Assembly (NCBI GenBank): GCA_963821735.1
Contig: CAWGFK010000034.1
Span: forward strand, 1 to 64,000
DNA: 64,000 nucleotides
Origin: Laspinema sp963821735
Lineage (GTDB): Bacteria > Cyanobacteriota > Cyanobacteriia > Cyanobacteriales > Laspinemataceae
Direction: 5' to 3'
Positions 15,404 to 24,579 of this stretch are shown here, in pieces. How positions within the stretch are numbered: the stretch's first letter is position 1; the number at the start of each line of letters is the position of its first letter. The notes under the pieces are model-generated. The model saw nothing but the letters and a program-made list of their open reading frames with translations. It searched no databases and was not told the DNA's origin. A program made the position numbers and the translations under genes.

Positions 15404-18259
15404 ATGGCCTTCTCCATTTTCGACCATCTGGAAAAGCTCGAACCCGCCAAAGAGAAACACGCCTACATCTGCCCGGTCTGTAGTGGCGATCGCCTCACGG
15501 TGGACCCCAAGAACGGCAAATATAGCTGTTGGCATGGCTGCGAATGCCGAGAAATCCGCGAGAAAATTGCCCCCTGGAACAGACTAAACTCGAACTATCT
15601 GGACCGATTGCAAAAACAAACCCAAAAACGCCGTGAAGAAAACCGGCGCATCCAGGAAGAAAAAGAGCGCCAGACCTCGGGCCTTGACGACTTTTTGAGT
15701 GCAAGGGATGCCGAGTTAAAACGCTGGCTGAACACGATGGGCTTATCTTGGCAGCACCGAAATGACTTGCACCGGCGCGGACTTTCCGATGAAGTGATTG
15801 AGTTAGGTGGATTTCGGTCGCTGCCTTTCGGATTGATTTGTCCCGCTTGGGTTGATGGGAAAATCGCGGGCTACCAGATTCGCATGGACCAAGCAAAAAA
15901 TGGCGACAAATATAGATGGGGCAAAAACCAACGGCTCAATAATGGCGAAATGCCAGTGACCGTGATTGGTTCCCCCACTGACTCCACCGCCAACCTCTGC
16001 GAGGGCATCTTGAAACCGCTCATCTCCCAGCAACGGCATGGGGGGCTGTGGATGGGTGCGGCAGGTGGTCATTTTCTGGCATCGGAACGGACGGTGATGC
16101 GATCGCTCTCTCAACTGGGCATCAAAAAGATTGTCTACTGGCCCGACTCCGATGGGACCAAGTTTGCCATTCACGAGAAAAAGGCAGCATTGTTGCAATG
16201 GCTCGAATCTCAAGGGTTTGAGGTGACAGTCGCGTACTGGGGGCAACTGGAAGGCTGCGAGTTTGACTGCGATGAGTTGCCCGCTATTATGCAAATCCAG
16301 GAAATCTCGCTCTCACAATATCGCGCTAAACTCGGACTGGCGAAACGGATTCATTCGCTCACTCGCAAACCAGACATCATCCTCAACAGCAAACGGTTAT
16401 TGCCAGACACTCAGAAGCGACTGCCCCGGTTTGGATTGCTGGGCGTCAAGAGCGCGAAAAAAACTGGCAAAACTCGCTCGATTATTAAGCAACTCATTGA
16501 AGAATGCAAGGCTCAAAATCTCTCGATTTTGTCGCTTTTTCCGCGCATTTCTTTGGGTTTACAGTCTTGTGCTGAGTGGGGCATTCCTTGGAAAAGTGAC
16601 CTAAATTTAGTCACCGAAGATGGGCAAGATTTAACGAGAATGCAACGGGACCACACTAGCGAAATTGGTCTGTGTTTTGATTCGTTGCTGGCTGTGTCTT
16701 GGCGCGAGTGGGATGTGCTAATTTTAGATGAACTCCATACGTTACTGGAACATCTGCTGACGGCAAACACCGCCATTGCTAACAACCGTCCGCAGATTAT
16801 CGCTGCCTTTGAGAAACTCTGCCGCAACGCCAAACTTATTTTGTGTTTGGATGCAGATTTGGACGATGCCGATATCCACTATATGGAAGCAATTGCTGGA
16901 CGAAAAATGTTTCTGGTTCGTAACGATGGCAAACCGGAGGAAGGTAATGCGATTCTGTTTCATGAAGGCAAACCCGGGTCAATTCATGATAGAATTTTGT
17001 CGGCAACGAATGCAGGACAACGGGTGATTTTCTTCTCGGATTCGCGCACCGAAATCGAAGCTATTGAGTCAGTTTTGGTAGCGAATAACATCAAGTGCCA
17101 AAGCTGGACACAAGACACGGCAAGGCTCACGCAAGTCAAAGAGCAAATGAAAAACCCGAATCGCTGGCTTTTGACTGAACCGCCCCAGGTGTTGCTCATC
17201 TCGCCTACTGCTATCGTGGGATTGTCCATCGAAGTTGATTGTTTTGACCTGCGAATTGGCTACTCCGTGGGCGTGTGTCAGCCGTATGCGTTCCGGCAAT
17301 TGATAGCAAGATATCGTCCAAATATTGCCAGCGAAATCTATGCCAAAAAACGCGGGATGCCAACGGGTGAACTAGCGCATTACACCGACCCCAAGAAAAT
17401 CATCAAAGCTCTGACACTCAATGCCAAAGATGGGTTTAATGTAGTGGCATTAGCTCAAGCTATTGCCATCAAAGAAGATGGCTTCGACCCGGAAGATTGG
17501 GCGGAGATTTTGCAAGAATGGCAGAGTGACGAATGGGCAAGTTGTCCGAGTCTACAATTGTATGCCGAGATTGTGGCCCGTCGCAACTTTGCCTGGAAAC
17601 ATCACGCCGAACTCCTCAAAGCAGAATTGGCTGCTGAAGGGTTCCAGGTTGTTGAAGTGATGGGCGAGGATTCTTACGCCTCCGAATTGGTCAAAGCGGC
17701 CAAACTCGAAATCAAACAAAAACAAGCCACCCAACGGTTCCAAGGTTGGAATGGCCCGCTCACCCTTGAAGATGCCCGAATCATCCTGGATGACCCTGCG
17801 GCATCCGAAGCCGATCGCAATGAAGCTAAAGGTGTTCTGTTGCGCGAGGACTTGCCCGGTTTTGCCATTACGCCCGAATGGATTCTGGCGAATGTCATCC
17901 AGAACCCTTTGTATATCTCTCGGTTGCGGTTGGGATACTGGCTGGAGCATCCTGAACTGGCGATGATTCTGGATGGGATGAAGTTGCGATCGCATTTCAA
18001 GCAGTGGCGCTCCAGCATCATCTTTGCTCCTGATTTGACCACCGTGGGAGCAAAGTTGCGGTTGTTGCAGGCGATCGGCATCCAGGAAATTATCAACTCG
18101 TCCGGGTTCAGCACAACTTTGGATGACCCACTGATTGCTGAATTCTGGGAAAAATGCTGGTTCCGTCGCTATCAGATGAGCCGAATCCTGGGCGTGCCCT
18201 CTCGGCAAACTCGAAGCCCGGGAAAATCCTCTCGTCCATCTTGCAGAAGATTGGGCTGA
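15404..18259 (+). CDS. plasmid replication protein, CyRepA1-like primase-helicase
   Basis: About 950 residues from the ATG at 15404, which has GGGGGGG upstream; 15359 is an alternative start. Domain order: a zinc finger of the primase type (YICPVCSGDRLTV, then YSCWHGCECREI); a Toprim-like primase region (ANLCEGILKPLI, then IVYWPDSDGTKF); and a superfamily-2-like helicase. The helicase shows Walker A in VKSAKKTGKTRSIIKQL, a DExH box in DVLILDELHTLLEHL, and motif VI in AFRQLIARYRPN. This set matches the cyanobacterial plasmid Rep family named CyRepA1 from Synechocystis pCC5.2. It would start plasmid replication. The frame runs out at 18259 after a frameshift; the C-terminus continues in other frames. 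Confidence 0.85.
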   Translation: MAFSIFDHLEKLEPAKEKHAYICPVCSGDRLTVDPKNGKYSCWHGCECREIREKIAPWNRLNSNYLDRLQKQTQKRREENRRIQEEKERQTSGLDDFLSARDAELKRWLNTMGLSWQHRNDLHRRGLSDEVIELGGFRSLPFGLICPAWVDGKIAGYQIRMDQAKNGDKYRWGKNQRLNNGEMPVTVIGSPTDSTANLCEGILKPLISQQRHGGLWMGAAGGHFLASERTVMRSLSQLGIKKIVYWPDSDGTKFAIHEKKAALLQWLESQGFEVTVAYWGQLEGCEFDCDELPAIMQIQEISLSQYRAKLGLAKRIHSLTRKPDIILNSKRLLPDTQKRLPRFGLLGVKSAKKTGKTRSIIKQLIEECKAQNLSILSLFPRISLGLQSCAEWGIPWKSDLNLVTEDGQDLTRMQRDHTSEIGLCFDSLLAVSWREWDVLILDELHTLLEHLLTANTAIANNRPQIIAAFEKLCRNAKLILCLDADLDDADIHYMEAIAGRKMFLVRNDGKPEEGNAILFHEGKPGSIHDRILSATNAGQRVIFFSDSRTEIEAIESVLVANNIKCQSWTQDTARLTQVKEQMKNPNRWLLTEPPQVLLISPTAIVGLSIEVDCFDLRIGYSVGVCQPYAFRQLIARYRPNIASEIYAKKRGMPTGELAHYTDPKKIIKALTLNAKDGFNVVALAQAIAIKEDGFDPEDWAEILQEWQSDEWASCPSLQLYAEIVARRNFAWKHHAELLKAELAAEGFQVVEVMGEDSYASELVKAAKLEIKQKQATQRFQGWNGPLTLEDARIILDDPAASEADRNEAKGVLLREDLPGFAITPEWILANVIQNPLYISRLRLGYWLEHPELAMILDGMKLRSHFKQWRSSIIFAPDLTTVGAKLRLLQAIGIQEIINSSGFSTTLDDPLIAEFWEKCWFRRYQMSRILGVPSRQTRSPGKSSRPSCRRLG

Positions 18260-18874
18260 AAACTAAAGAGCCGCATCCAAGGCAAAGACCGTAAACGCAT
18301 CTATCAAGTTGTGGCCCCCACTGACCGGGATGCCATCTTCTGCGCCTGGGACCTCAAGTATGCGGAGTTGGTGGCGGCGGGTGAATTTTGTCGGGGTCGG
18401 GTTCCAGAAATTGCCGCTTCTTTGACCCGGGAGCGCGAAGCACCTAAAATCGCTGAAACCCAGACAGGGCAAGCCTCAGTGGGGGTGATCACAAGTCCCG
18501 GTAAAAACGTTGCTCTTATAAATAACCGGACTTGTGATCACCTTGCCGCAATGGAAAAACCTGATGCCCTCCCCGCACCGAAGGCTCCACTCACCGGCAG
18601 CCTGGAGCGTAACTATCCCGTAGTGCCTAAACCCGGCCCCAATGATTTCGCTGCCAACCGCACGGATATCGAAGGCTGGGCGGAACTGCTCAAACTGGTG
18701 GCCGACGAACCCGAGGCTGATGCTCAGTTGCTGGCCGATGCCACGGTGGGTCTACCCCGGGAATGGCGGCAGACCATCTGGCAACGGTTATCATCCCAAG
18801 TGCGCGATCGCCTCCAACAGATTCGCAACCTCGTCCAGCCCGGTGCTAATTGGAGAACTAGCACATCACCCTAA
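18187..18874 (+). pseudogene. C-terminal continuation of the rep protein in shifted frames
   Basis: After GVP at about 18195 the sensible reading moves to a second frame (NSKPGKILSSILQKIGLKTK). After about 18265 it moves to a third (SRIQGKDRKRIYQVVAPTDR), open to 18874 with a basic, proline-rich linker (DALPAPKAPLTGSLERN) and a helical end. Two small indels therefore separate one protein of roughly 1,150 residues into pieces. There are no internal stops. This may be sequencing error or early decay. A 62-bp hairpin repeat is read in frame inside this part (SPGKNVALINNRTC). Confidence 0.75.
18482..18543. repeat. 62-bp hairpin element, copy 1 (inside rep)
   Basis: GGTGATCACAAGTC (18484-18497) pairs with GACTTGTGATCACC (18529-18542). 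The central segment includes GTAAAAACGTTGCTCTTATA. It is 28 bp identical in the loop to the copy at 39192-39254. Other copies are at 39775-39837 and 41057-41117. This copy is translated within the rep C-terminus without breaking the frame. Confidence 0.85.
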
Positions 18875-18957
18875 AATCTTGCAAATATTCAGCAAATGCT
18901 TGAGCAAAACTATCATAAGTGCTATAATTGGTTTATCCTGTTCCCTGATTGCCAGCT

Positions 18958-19684
18958 ATGGACTACACACTGAAAGAGGCCAAGATTCTCTACCGCAAAG
19001 CCTTAAAACTTGCGAAAGAATCCCATTGGTTCACCAAAATAGACCGCCCCTATCCGAAGCTGGCTGGTTATGAACCGTTCGCGACTGCGGCCAAGAATCT
19101 GGCTCACAATTTGCTCACGGTTGAATGGGGGATATCCAATGGTCAGCTAGATATCCATAACGTACTCAATGACATAGCCTGGAATTCGATTGTATCTTCC
19201 GCTTGGACGTTAGCTCACAACGAGTTTCCCGTGTGGTGGCTCGACAAGGATTTGTTTGCCGCGTTCGACCAGTCCGACGTTCCTCGGGCGATTGGAGACT
19301 TGGAAGGTTTCGGTCCCATTTGGGATTATCATGCTACCCCGGGACAAAATCGTCAACCCCGAGGATAACGCTTGCGATTGGGTGTTTTTCCAGCATCTTC
19401 CCAAAGGATTGCAACTGCCTCCGTTACGCTTGGGCGGTCATACTATTGAGAACGCGCCCATCGAATGCGACAAATTCCGCTGGGCTACCATTCTGCGGGA
19501 GGGAACGGGTTACGCGAGTACCATTGAGCTAGTTGGGGACCAGGTAGTTCATGGTGATTTTGAAATGGTCAATGTCGGCTTTATCGACAGCAACCAAGAC
19601 CTCGACCTCGAAGAACAGTTCCAGAAACGCATCGAACGCCTCGTCCTGCAAACACTGCTGTACCTGCAAACTCAGACCCGATGA
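18958..19684 (+). pseudogene. hypothetical protein split by a frameshift
   Basis: Two overlapping frames belong together. The first (18958-19368) begins MDYTLKEAKILYRKALKLAK and runs through WTLAHNEFPVWWLDKDLF. The second takes over near 19320 and runs PRDKIVNPEDNACDWVFFQH to a coiled C-terminus (EEQFQKRIERLVLQTLLYL) ending at 19684. Joined, they give about 240 residues. I do not recognise the family. It lies directly after the rep gene and probably belongs to the replication module. The C-terminal part looks like a sheet-rich binding domain (TILREGTGYASTIELVGDQV). Confidence 0.65.
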
Positions 19685-20128
19685 CCTGACCCCTCCGGCT
19701 CCCACGGCTATTTCCACCAAAGGTCAAGGTTTTTCTGGCGGCAAATCCAAATCGGACCGCTTCAGCCCCTTGATTATCGGTCAGAAGTTCCAGGCTAAGA
19801 CCGAACGGGTCCCGGGTACGACTCACTCAAGCCATGCCACTCCCCGGACTCATTGGCGCAGAGGCCATTGGCGTAGGGTGGCGATTGGTGAGGGACGACA
19901 GCAGCGGGAGTGGCGGTGGATTCAGCCGGTGCTGGTGAATGGGTGACGGCGGGAATGTGGCAGTAGGTGTAGCTGTTTGAACTGGATATTGATACGGCGA
20001 TTGACAAGCGCTATCACGACCAACCCAAGTAAACCTGGTCCGGTGGCTGGCAGTTTGCTGGGGGCAGGATGGAGGCAGAAACTCTACAGGTAGTAGTACA
20101 GGCATCTCTTTTTGACTATATATAGTAC
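19685..20128. other. intergenic region, no convincing gene
   Basis: 440 bases between the split gene and the end of the lipid operon. Open frames on both strands (for example a proline-rich minus-strand frame from 20105) have low-complexity, unassignable translations and overlap each other, so none is called. No strong terminator hairpin is seen after the operon end at 20129. Confidence 0.5.
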
Positions 20129-21448
20129 CTAAAATGTACTTTTGCCTAATTCCTGTGTGGAGCCAAATCCTACCATGTCTGGTAGCTCATCTTCTATCAG
20201 TCGTAAACGTGGGTATTGATAGGCTATAAGCGTTGCCACAATATTGATCGTCCCGACCAAAATGAACATCATAGCAATGCCTCTACCTGCTCCCACACCG
20301 ATAATCTGTCCAATGCTTCTGGTTAGAAGTCCTCCACTAGCAAACAGAGGTTCAAAAATATAATCTGCTAGGGTACCTGCTGTCAGATAGGCAATTGGAG
20401 GTGGCAAGTGTTCGATGAGGTAGCGCACACCAAAGACCCGTCCTTGGAAGTCGGGAGCTACTTTACTTTGCCAAATCGCTTGACTGCAACTTAATAGAAT
20501 TGGATAGGCAAATAAATATCCAAATATTCCCACGGCTGCAATAGGCACTGATGGCTTTAGCGCACCGAGAAATAACAATATCCCTTGTAAAATTACAAAA
20601 ATGAATACACCATATATACGGCGCTTGGGACCTCCCCACAGACTAATACACAGGCTCCCACTTAGCCAGCCAAGACCGCCAATTGATAAGATAAGACCAA
20701 GTTGGGCAGTAGAGGCAAAATTTAACACCATTGGTGTAAACAATGTTTCTAGGAGACCTAGAGTAAAGTAGGGGATGGTGAAAAATAGGAGCAATCCTAA
20801 TAAACCCGAACGGGTAACAATGTATTTCCAGCCAATTGCCATCTCCTGGAATAGAGATTCTTTCCTTACAGAACTTTTATTGCTACCTTCTAGTTTAGGG
20901 AATCGAACGCATAAAAGCGTGGCAAGGGCAAACAGGAAAGTTGTACAGTCAATTAATAAAACACCCTGAACCTGGATAGTTATTACTAACATACCCGCTA
21001 GCATTGGGGCAAGAATCTGTGAGGCCGCCTGAGCAAGTTGCACCAGCCCACTAGCGCGACTGAAATGTTGCTTAGGAACCAACAGGGTGATTGCCGCTGT
21101 ATAAGCTGAAAACAAGAGAATATTACAGGTTGAAACGACTGCCAAAGCAACGTAGATCTGCCAGGTTTCTAATCGTCCAGCAAAAAATAGCCAAGCCATG
21201 ACCAAGCTACTAAGCCCAGATCCACAGTTGCTGGCAATCATCACCTTACGGCGATCATAGCGGTCTACCAATGTACCTGCAATCGGTGAAAGCAGCGTAC
21301 CGGGTAAATAAGTAAACAGGTAAATAAGGGCAAACTGGGTAACTGAGTGAGTGTGCTGGTATGTCCAAACTCCTAGAGCAAAGCCTGTCAACCGAGAGCC
21401 AATCACAGAAACAAATTGACCGAGCCAAACCAGCAAAAAATTTACCAT
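20129..21448 (-). CDS. MFS exporter (EntS/MFS_3 type)
   Basis: 439 residues with about 11-12 membrane segments. The loop after segment 2 has the MFS signature GTLVDRYDRRKVMIASN, and the N-terminus starts directly in the first helix (FLLVWLGQFVSVIGSRLTGF). The family includes siderophore and small-molecule exporters. It is the last gene of the 20-37 kb operon, 35 bases after the opine-dehydrogenase gene, so export of the pathway product is the natural role. The central loop contains the expected cytoplasmic linker (SVRKESLFQEMAIGWKYIV). Substrate specificity cannot be read. Confidence 0.88.
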   Translation of the reverse strand: MVNFLLVWLGQFVSVIGSRLTGFALGVWTYQHTHSVTQFALIYLFTYLPGTLLSPIAGTLVDRYDRRKVMIASNCGSGLSSLVMAWLFFAGRLETWQIYVALAVVSTCNILLFSAYTAAITLLVPKQHFSRASGLVQLAQAASQILAPMLAGMLVITIQVQGVLLIDCTTFLFALATLLCVRFPKLEGSNKSSVRKESLFQEMAIGWKYIVTRSGLLGLLLFFTIPYFTLGLLETLFTPMVLNFASTAQLGLILSIGGLGWLSGSLCISLWGGPKRRIYGVFIFVILQGILLFLGALKPSVPIAAVGIFGYLFAYPILLSCSQAIWQSKVAPDFQGRVFGVRYLIEHLPPPIAYLTAGTLADYIFEPLFASGGLLTRSIGQIIGVGAGRGIAMMFILVGTINIVATLIAYQYPRLRLIEDELPDMVGFGSTQELGKSTF

Positions 21449-21483
21449 GCTTTTATTTCCCTTATTCTCTAATTTTCACCCCA

Positions 21484-22934
21484 CTAAAAAGTCTGGATTA
21501 AGTCTTCGAGGCTATTTAAGCCAAAGCGTTGGGGTGCGCCGGATTCTGCTATATGCTCTCCCTGCAACTTGCCATCCACCAAATACTCGCAACCCATTTT
21601 TTCCTGCGCCCATGTCAGAATGCGATCAAACATGGGAGTTGGAACGCCTGCTAACTCAGCTAATCCTTTCAGGACAACTACGCCATAGGGAATATCTTCC
21701 AAGAAGAACCGACTTTGATAATTGGGAACCCATCCGTCTTCCACCTGATTCATCGGAGTACGAATTCCGGCATAGGCGAGGTTGGTAGCAATAGTAGAAC
21801 GAAGGGAGGTTCGATCGATTACTGCCGCCCCATAGCCCGCTTGAATAGAGATAGCTAAAGGAAGTACGGCAGACAGGTGAAGATTTGGAATGCGTTTCTC
21901 TAAGGCAAAACGCAGCATCATCAGTTCATCACTCATTTGTTGAAGGATGTCAGTCGCCTCTTGGGTGATGTCTTCGTAGAACAAGGGCGGTTCAGGGAGT
22001 GGAGTCCCATCCCAGTCACGGAACATACTGTATGTAATTCCGGGATGTAAAAGTTGGTTGCCAGGATTAAGGGTAATTTGCAGGAAGTTTTCGATGTTTA
22101 AAACCGGCATTTTGAGCAAGTTGCCCATTAATTCTGAGACTTCAGGCGCTCGATGGGCAGGAACACTTACCTGTCCATTGATAGTTTTGGTTCCTAATAC
22201 CTTCACTTCTTCGCCATACTTGGCAATTTTGCACATCCAAGGAATTGCACCCATGCCGAAAATGGTTGCTTTTTTCTGAGTTTTATCCAGTAAATATTGA
22301 GCAGTCCAGTTAAAACCCCCAGGCCCGGGAATTGAACCAATAAAGGTATCTTCATCAAGGAACGGAATGATTTTAGTCAAAATGGCTGGTTCTACAAAGG
22401 AAGGCAGGCAGAGCAGCACCAGACGGGAACCCGGAATCGCTTGTGCCGGATCCGCCGTGACTAAGTGAGGGTGCCGACCAGATCCCCTTCTCGCCGTTTG
22501 AGTACAATACCATTGTTAATTGCTATTCCTTGTTGTAACTCTGCGGCTTTCTCTGGTGTAGAAACCAAAACATTCACCCGCAAATCTTGACGAAGCGATA
22601 GCCAACCGGCAAAGACATGGCCCAAGTTACCGGAACCGCAAATGGTGACCTGCATCGGCTCATCAGGATTAGCAAAGAGTCCCGGCAGGAGTTGGCTCAA
22701 TGACTCTGTTTCAGGGTCATAAACCACTAGACTTCCAAGTTCTACTGGGTATGCCTTGCAAATGGATTCCAGTATCACTGTGTTTGGAATCAATCGTTCG
22801 TCATCATAAAGTTCCTGGACAAGCTCGGAGCTGATGCCAGTTTTCTGACAAAACTGCTCAAGGGAGCAATCTTGTTGTACAAGCATCGATTTGAGACAAT
22901 TTTTTGAAGTTTTGCTGCGAATGAACTGACTCAT
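21484..22934 (-). pseudogene. HTH-NAD(P) octopine-dehydrogenase-like fusion, frameshifted
   Basis: The first frame (22461-22934) has an XRE-type helix-turn-helix (about residues 20-72, SLEQFCQKTGISSELVQELY) followed by the start of a Rossmann fold (MQVTICGSGNLGHVFAGWL). It stops at GDLVGTLT. The next frame continues HLVTADPAQAIPGSRLVLLC and runs to 21484 with the opine-dehydrogenase domain (NPGNQLLHPGITYSMFRDWD, the substrate-side His region). A one- or two-base change near 22445 separates them. Opine dehydrogenases reductively couple an amine and an alpha-keto acid. The N-terminal DNA-binding domain is unusual and could make it self-regulatory. Joined length is about 480 residues. Confidence 0.78.
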
Positions 22935-22978
22935 GACATACTCCTTAATAACAAAAAATGGGGTCTGAAAAAATTCCT

Positions 22979-23920
22979 TTAGGGTTGTTTTCCAAGTTGG
23001 CTTCCTGTCAAGACGTGAACTTCTAACCCATTGGCTGAATCTTTAATCAGGTCAGAATCAAATGTAATCGATTTCGGCTCAAATAGCAAGACTAAGGTAG
23101 AACCGCCATATTGGAAATAACCTTTTTCTTGCCCCTTCTTTACACAACCAGGTGTGTAAGTTTGGACAATACTGGCCACGGTCAATGCACCGATTTCAAT
23201 GTAAGCAATCCGTCCAAAGTGCTTAGAGTTAAAGTCAGTGACTGTCCGCTTGTTTCGGCAAAATGTACCGGGAACTCTGGCTAATGCAATGGGATTGACT
23301 GAGTGATACTCTCCCTTGATTGCCTTAGTAAGATTGGCTTTTCCGTCATCGGGAAAGTGAAATCGGTGGTAGTCGTAGGGAGCAAGACGGATTACCAGTG
23401 CTGACCCCCCTACATAGGGTTGGGCGGCTACCTCGAAATCTAGCAAACTAGCGATAGAAATGGAGCTTCCTTTTATCGGAATTAGTGTGTCGTCTTGTAG
23501 CTTAGGATAAACTAAAACTTTGCCATCACAAGGAGAGCAGAAAATTTCTGACTGGGTGACAAAGGGGCGAACGCCTGGTTTTAGACGACGGGAGAAAAAA
23601 GCATTAAAACTTGGGTAGCAATCCCATGATAGTTCTACTTCTTCGAGGTTAATTCCATAGCAACTAACAAATTCAGGAATCTTTGTACAAGTGCTAGGTG
23701 AATTCTGCCACCAGCCGTAGAGCGAGCAAAACACTCGATTATTCAAGAATACATTGAGAACTTGAAACCCCAAAACAGTTTCGTAAAACCAACGCAATAT
23801 GGTTTCTGAAAAAATAGGCTCTGTAACGATCGCACCCGTTTGTCTATCGCGATAGCACGGGTTTGTTCGAGCCGGACTCATTTTAACTGCATTTGTTTTG
23901 GCCGATTTACCGATGCTCAT
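22979..23920 (-). CDS. psd: phosphatidylserine decarboxylase
   Basis: 313 residues from the ATG at 23920, which has AAGAGG just upstream; the frame is open to 23968 but that would run into the preceding gene. It is a pyruvoyl enzyme that decarboxylates phosphatidylserine to phosphatidylethanolamine. Family marks: SFNAFFSRRLKPGVRPF (about residues 105-121), the His-rich LAPYDYHRFHFPDDG, and the self-cleavage site in YFQYGGSTLVLLF near the C-terminus, where the GGST serine becomes pyruvoyl. It follows pssA by 23 bases. Cyanobacteria are not known to make phosphatidylethanolamine, so the enzyme probably acts on a special lipid. Confidence 0.92.
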   Translation of the reverse strand: MSIGKSAKTNAVKMSPARTNPCYRDRQTGAIVTEPIFSETILRWFYETVLGFQVLNVFLNNRVFCSLYGWWQNSPSTCTKIPEFVSCYGINLEEVELSWDCYPSFNAFFSRRLKPGVRPFVTQSEIFCSPCDGKVLVYPKLQDDTLIPIKGSSISIASLLDFEVAAQPYVGGSALVIRLAPYDYHRFHFPDDGKANLTKAIKGEYHSVNPIALARVPGTFCRNKRTVTDFNSKHFGRIAYIEIGALTVASIVQTYTPGCVKKGQEKGYFQYGGSTLVLLFEPKSITFDSDLIKDSANGLEVHVLTGSQLGKQP

Positions 23921-23943
23921 TGGGTTGCCTCTTGATCCCCAGA

Positions 23944-24573
23944 TTATAATCCAACAGCGATTGCCCAACCATAAACCACAGTGCCAACCAGGGCAGCTAG
24001 TGAAAAAATGCCATACCAGATCCCACGTAACTTTAACATTCTAAAGTCCGCTACCATTGCGAGAGCCAAAGCTAAGTAGAGACTGTCGAGTACCATTTTC
24101 ATTAAGGGTTCTGATAGAGCAAAGCTAGCCAAACAAGTGAGGGGAATAAATAGCGCTGCATACGTTGTCGGAAGTCCAGTGAAGTATTGTTCACTTCCTT
24201 GGGACGACAAGCCAGCACAGTTGAAATAGGCTAACCGCATAGCTACAGCACTAATGTAGACCATTAGGATAGCCACTGATAACGGATCTCGCAGTCCAAA
24301 GCAATAGGCAAAAACTACGGGTGCACACCCAAACGAACAGACATCAACAATGCTGTCAATCTGCTTGCCTACTTGGCTTTGTAGCTCAGTACGCTCAATT
24401 TTGCGTGCTACAAAGCCGTCAAATAAATCAATGATTCCAGCATAGATTAGACAAATCAACGCAATATAAAACTGACCCTGGATAGCAAAGATAGAAGCAA
24501 AGGTACTCAGTAGTAGCCCTATTAAAGTTAAACCATTGGCTAGATCGAGTTGTCTAAGAACTGGATTAAGCAT
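23944..24573 (-). CDS. pssA: CDP-alcohol phosphatidyltransferase, PssA type
   Basis: 209 residues, mostly membrane helices. The CDP-alcohol transferase signature is complete: IIDLFDGFVARKIERTELQ, then VGKQIDSIVDVCSFG, giving the D-x2-D-G-x2-A-R...G-x3-D-x3-D arrangement. SIVDVCSFG and the helix pattern favour phosphatidylserine synthase over PgsA. It would transfer serine to a CDP-activated lipid. It starts 6 bases after the cdsA stop and is followed by psd. The spacing between AR and G is a little longer than in Bacillus PssA. The substrate lipid may not be ordinary CDP-diacylglycerol. Confidence 0.9.
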   Translation of the reverse strand: MLNPVLRQLDLANGLTLIGLLLSTFASIFAIQGQFYIALICLIYAGIIDLFDGFVARKIERTELQSQVGKQIDSIVDVCSFGCAPVVFAYCFGLRDPLSVAILMVYISAVAMRLAYFNCAGLSSQGSEQYFTGLPTTYAALFIPLTCLASFALSEPLMKMVLDSLYLALALAMVADFRMLKLRGIWYGIFSLAALVGTVVYGWAIAVGL

Positions 24574-24579
24574 ATTTGT

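Noticed and set aside
18482..18543. Hairpin element as a rolling-circle origin
   Set aside because: No Rep of the HUH type is present and the CTTATAAATA centre is not a recognised nick site; kept only as a repeat.
19827..20105. Proline-rich minus-strand frame at the end of the lipid operon
   Set aside because: Low-complexity translation and an equally long frame on the other strand; neither is supported.
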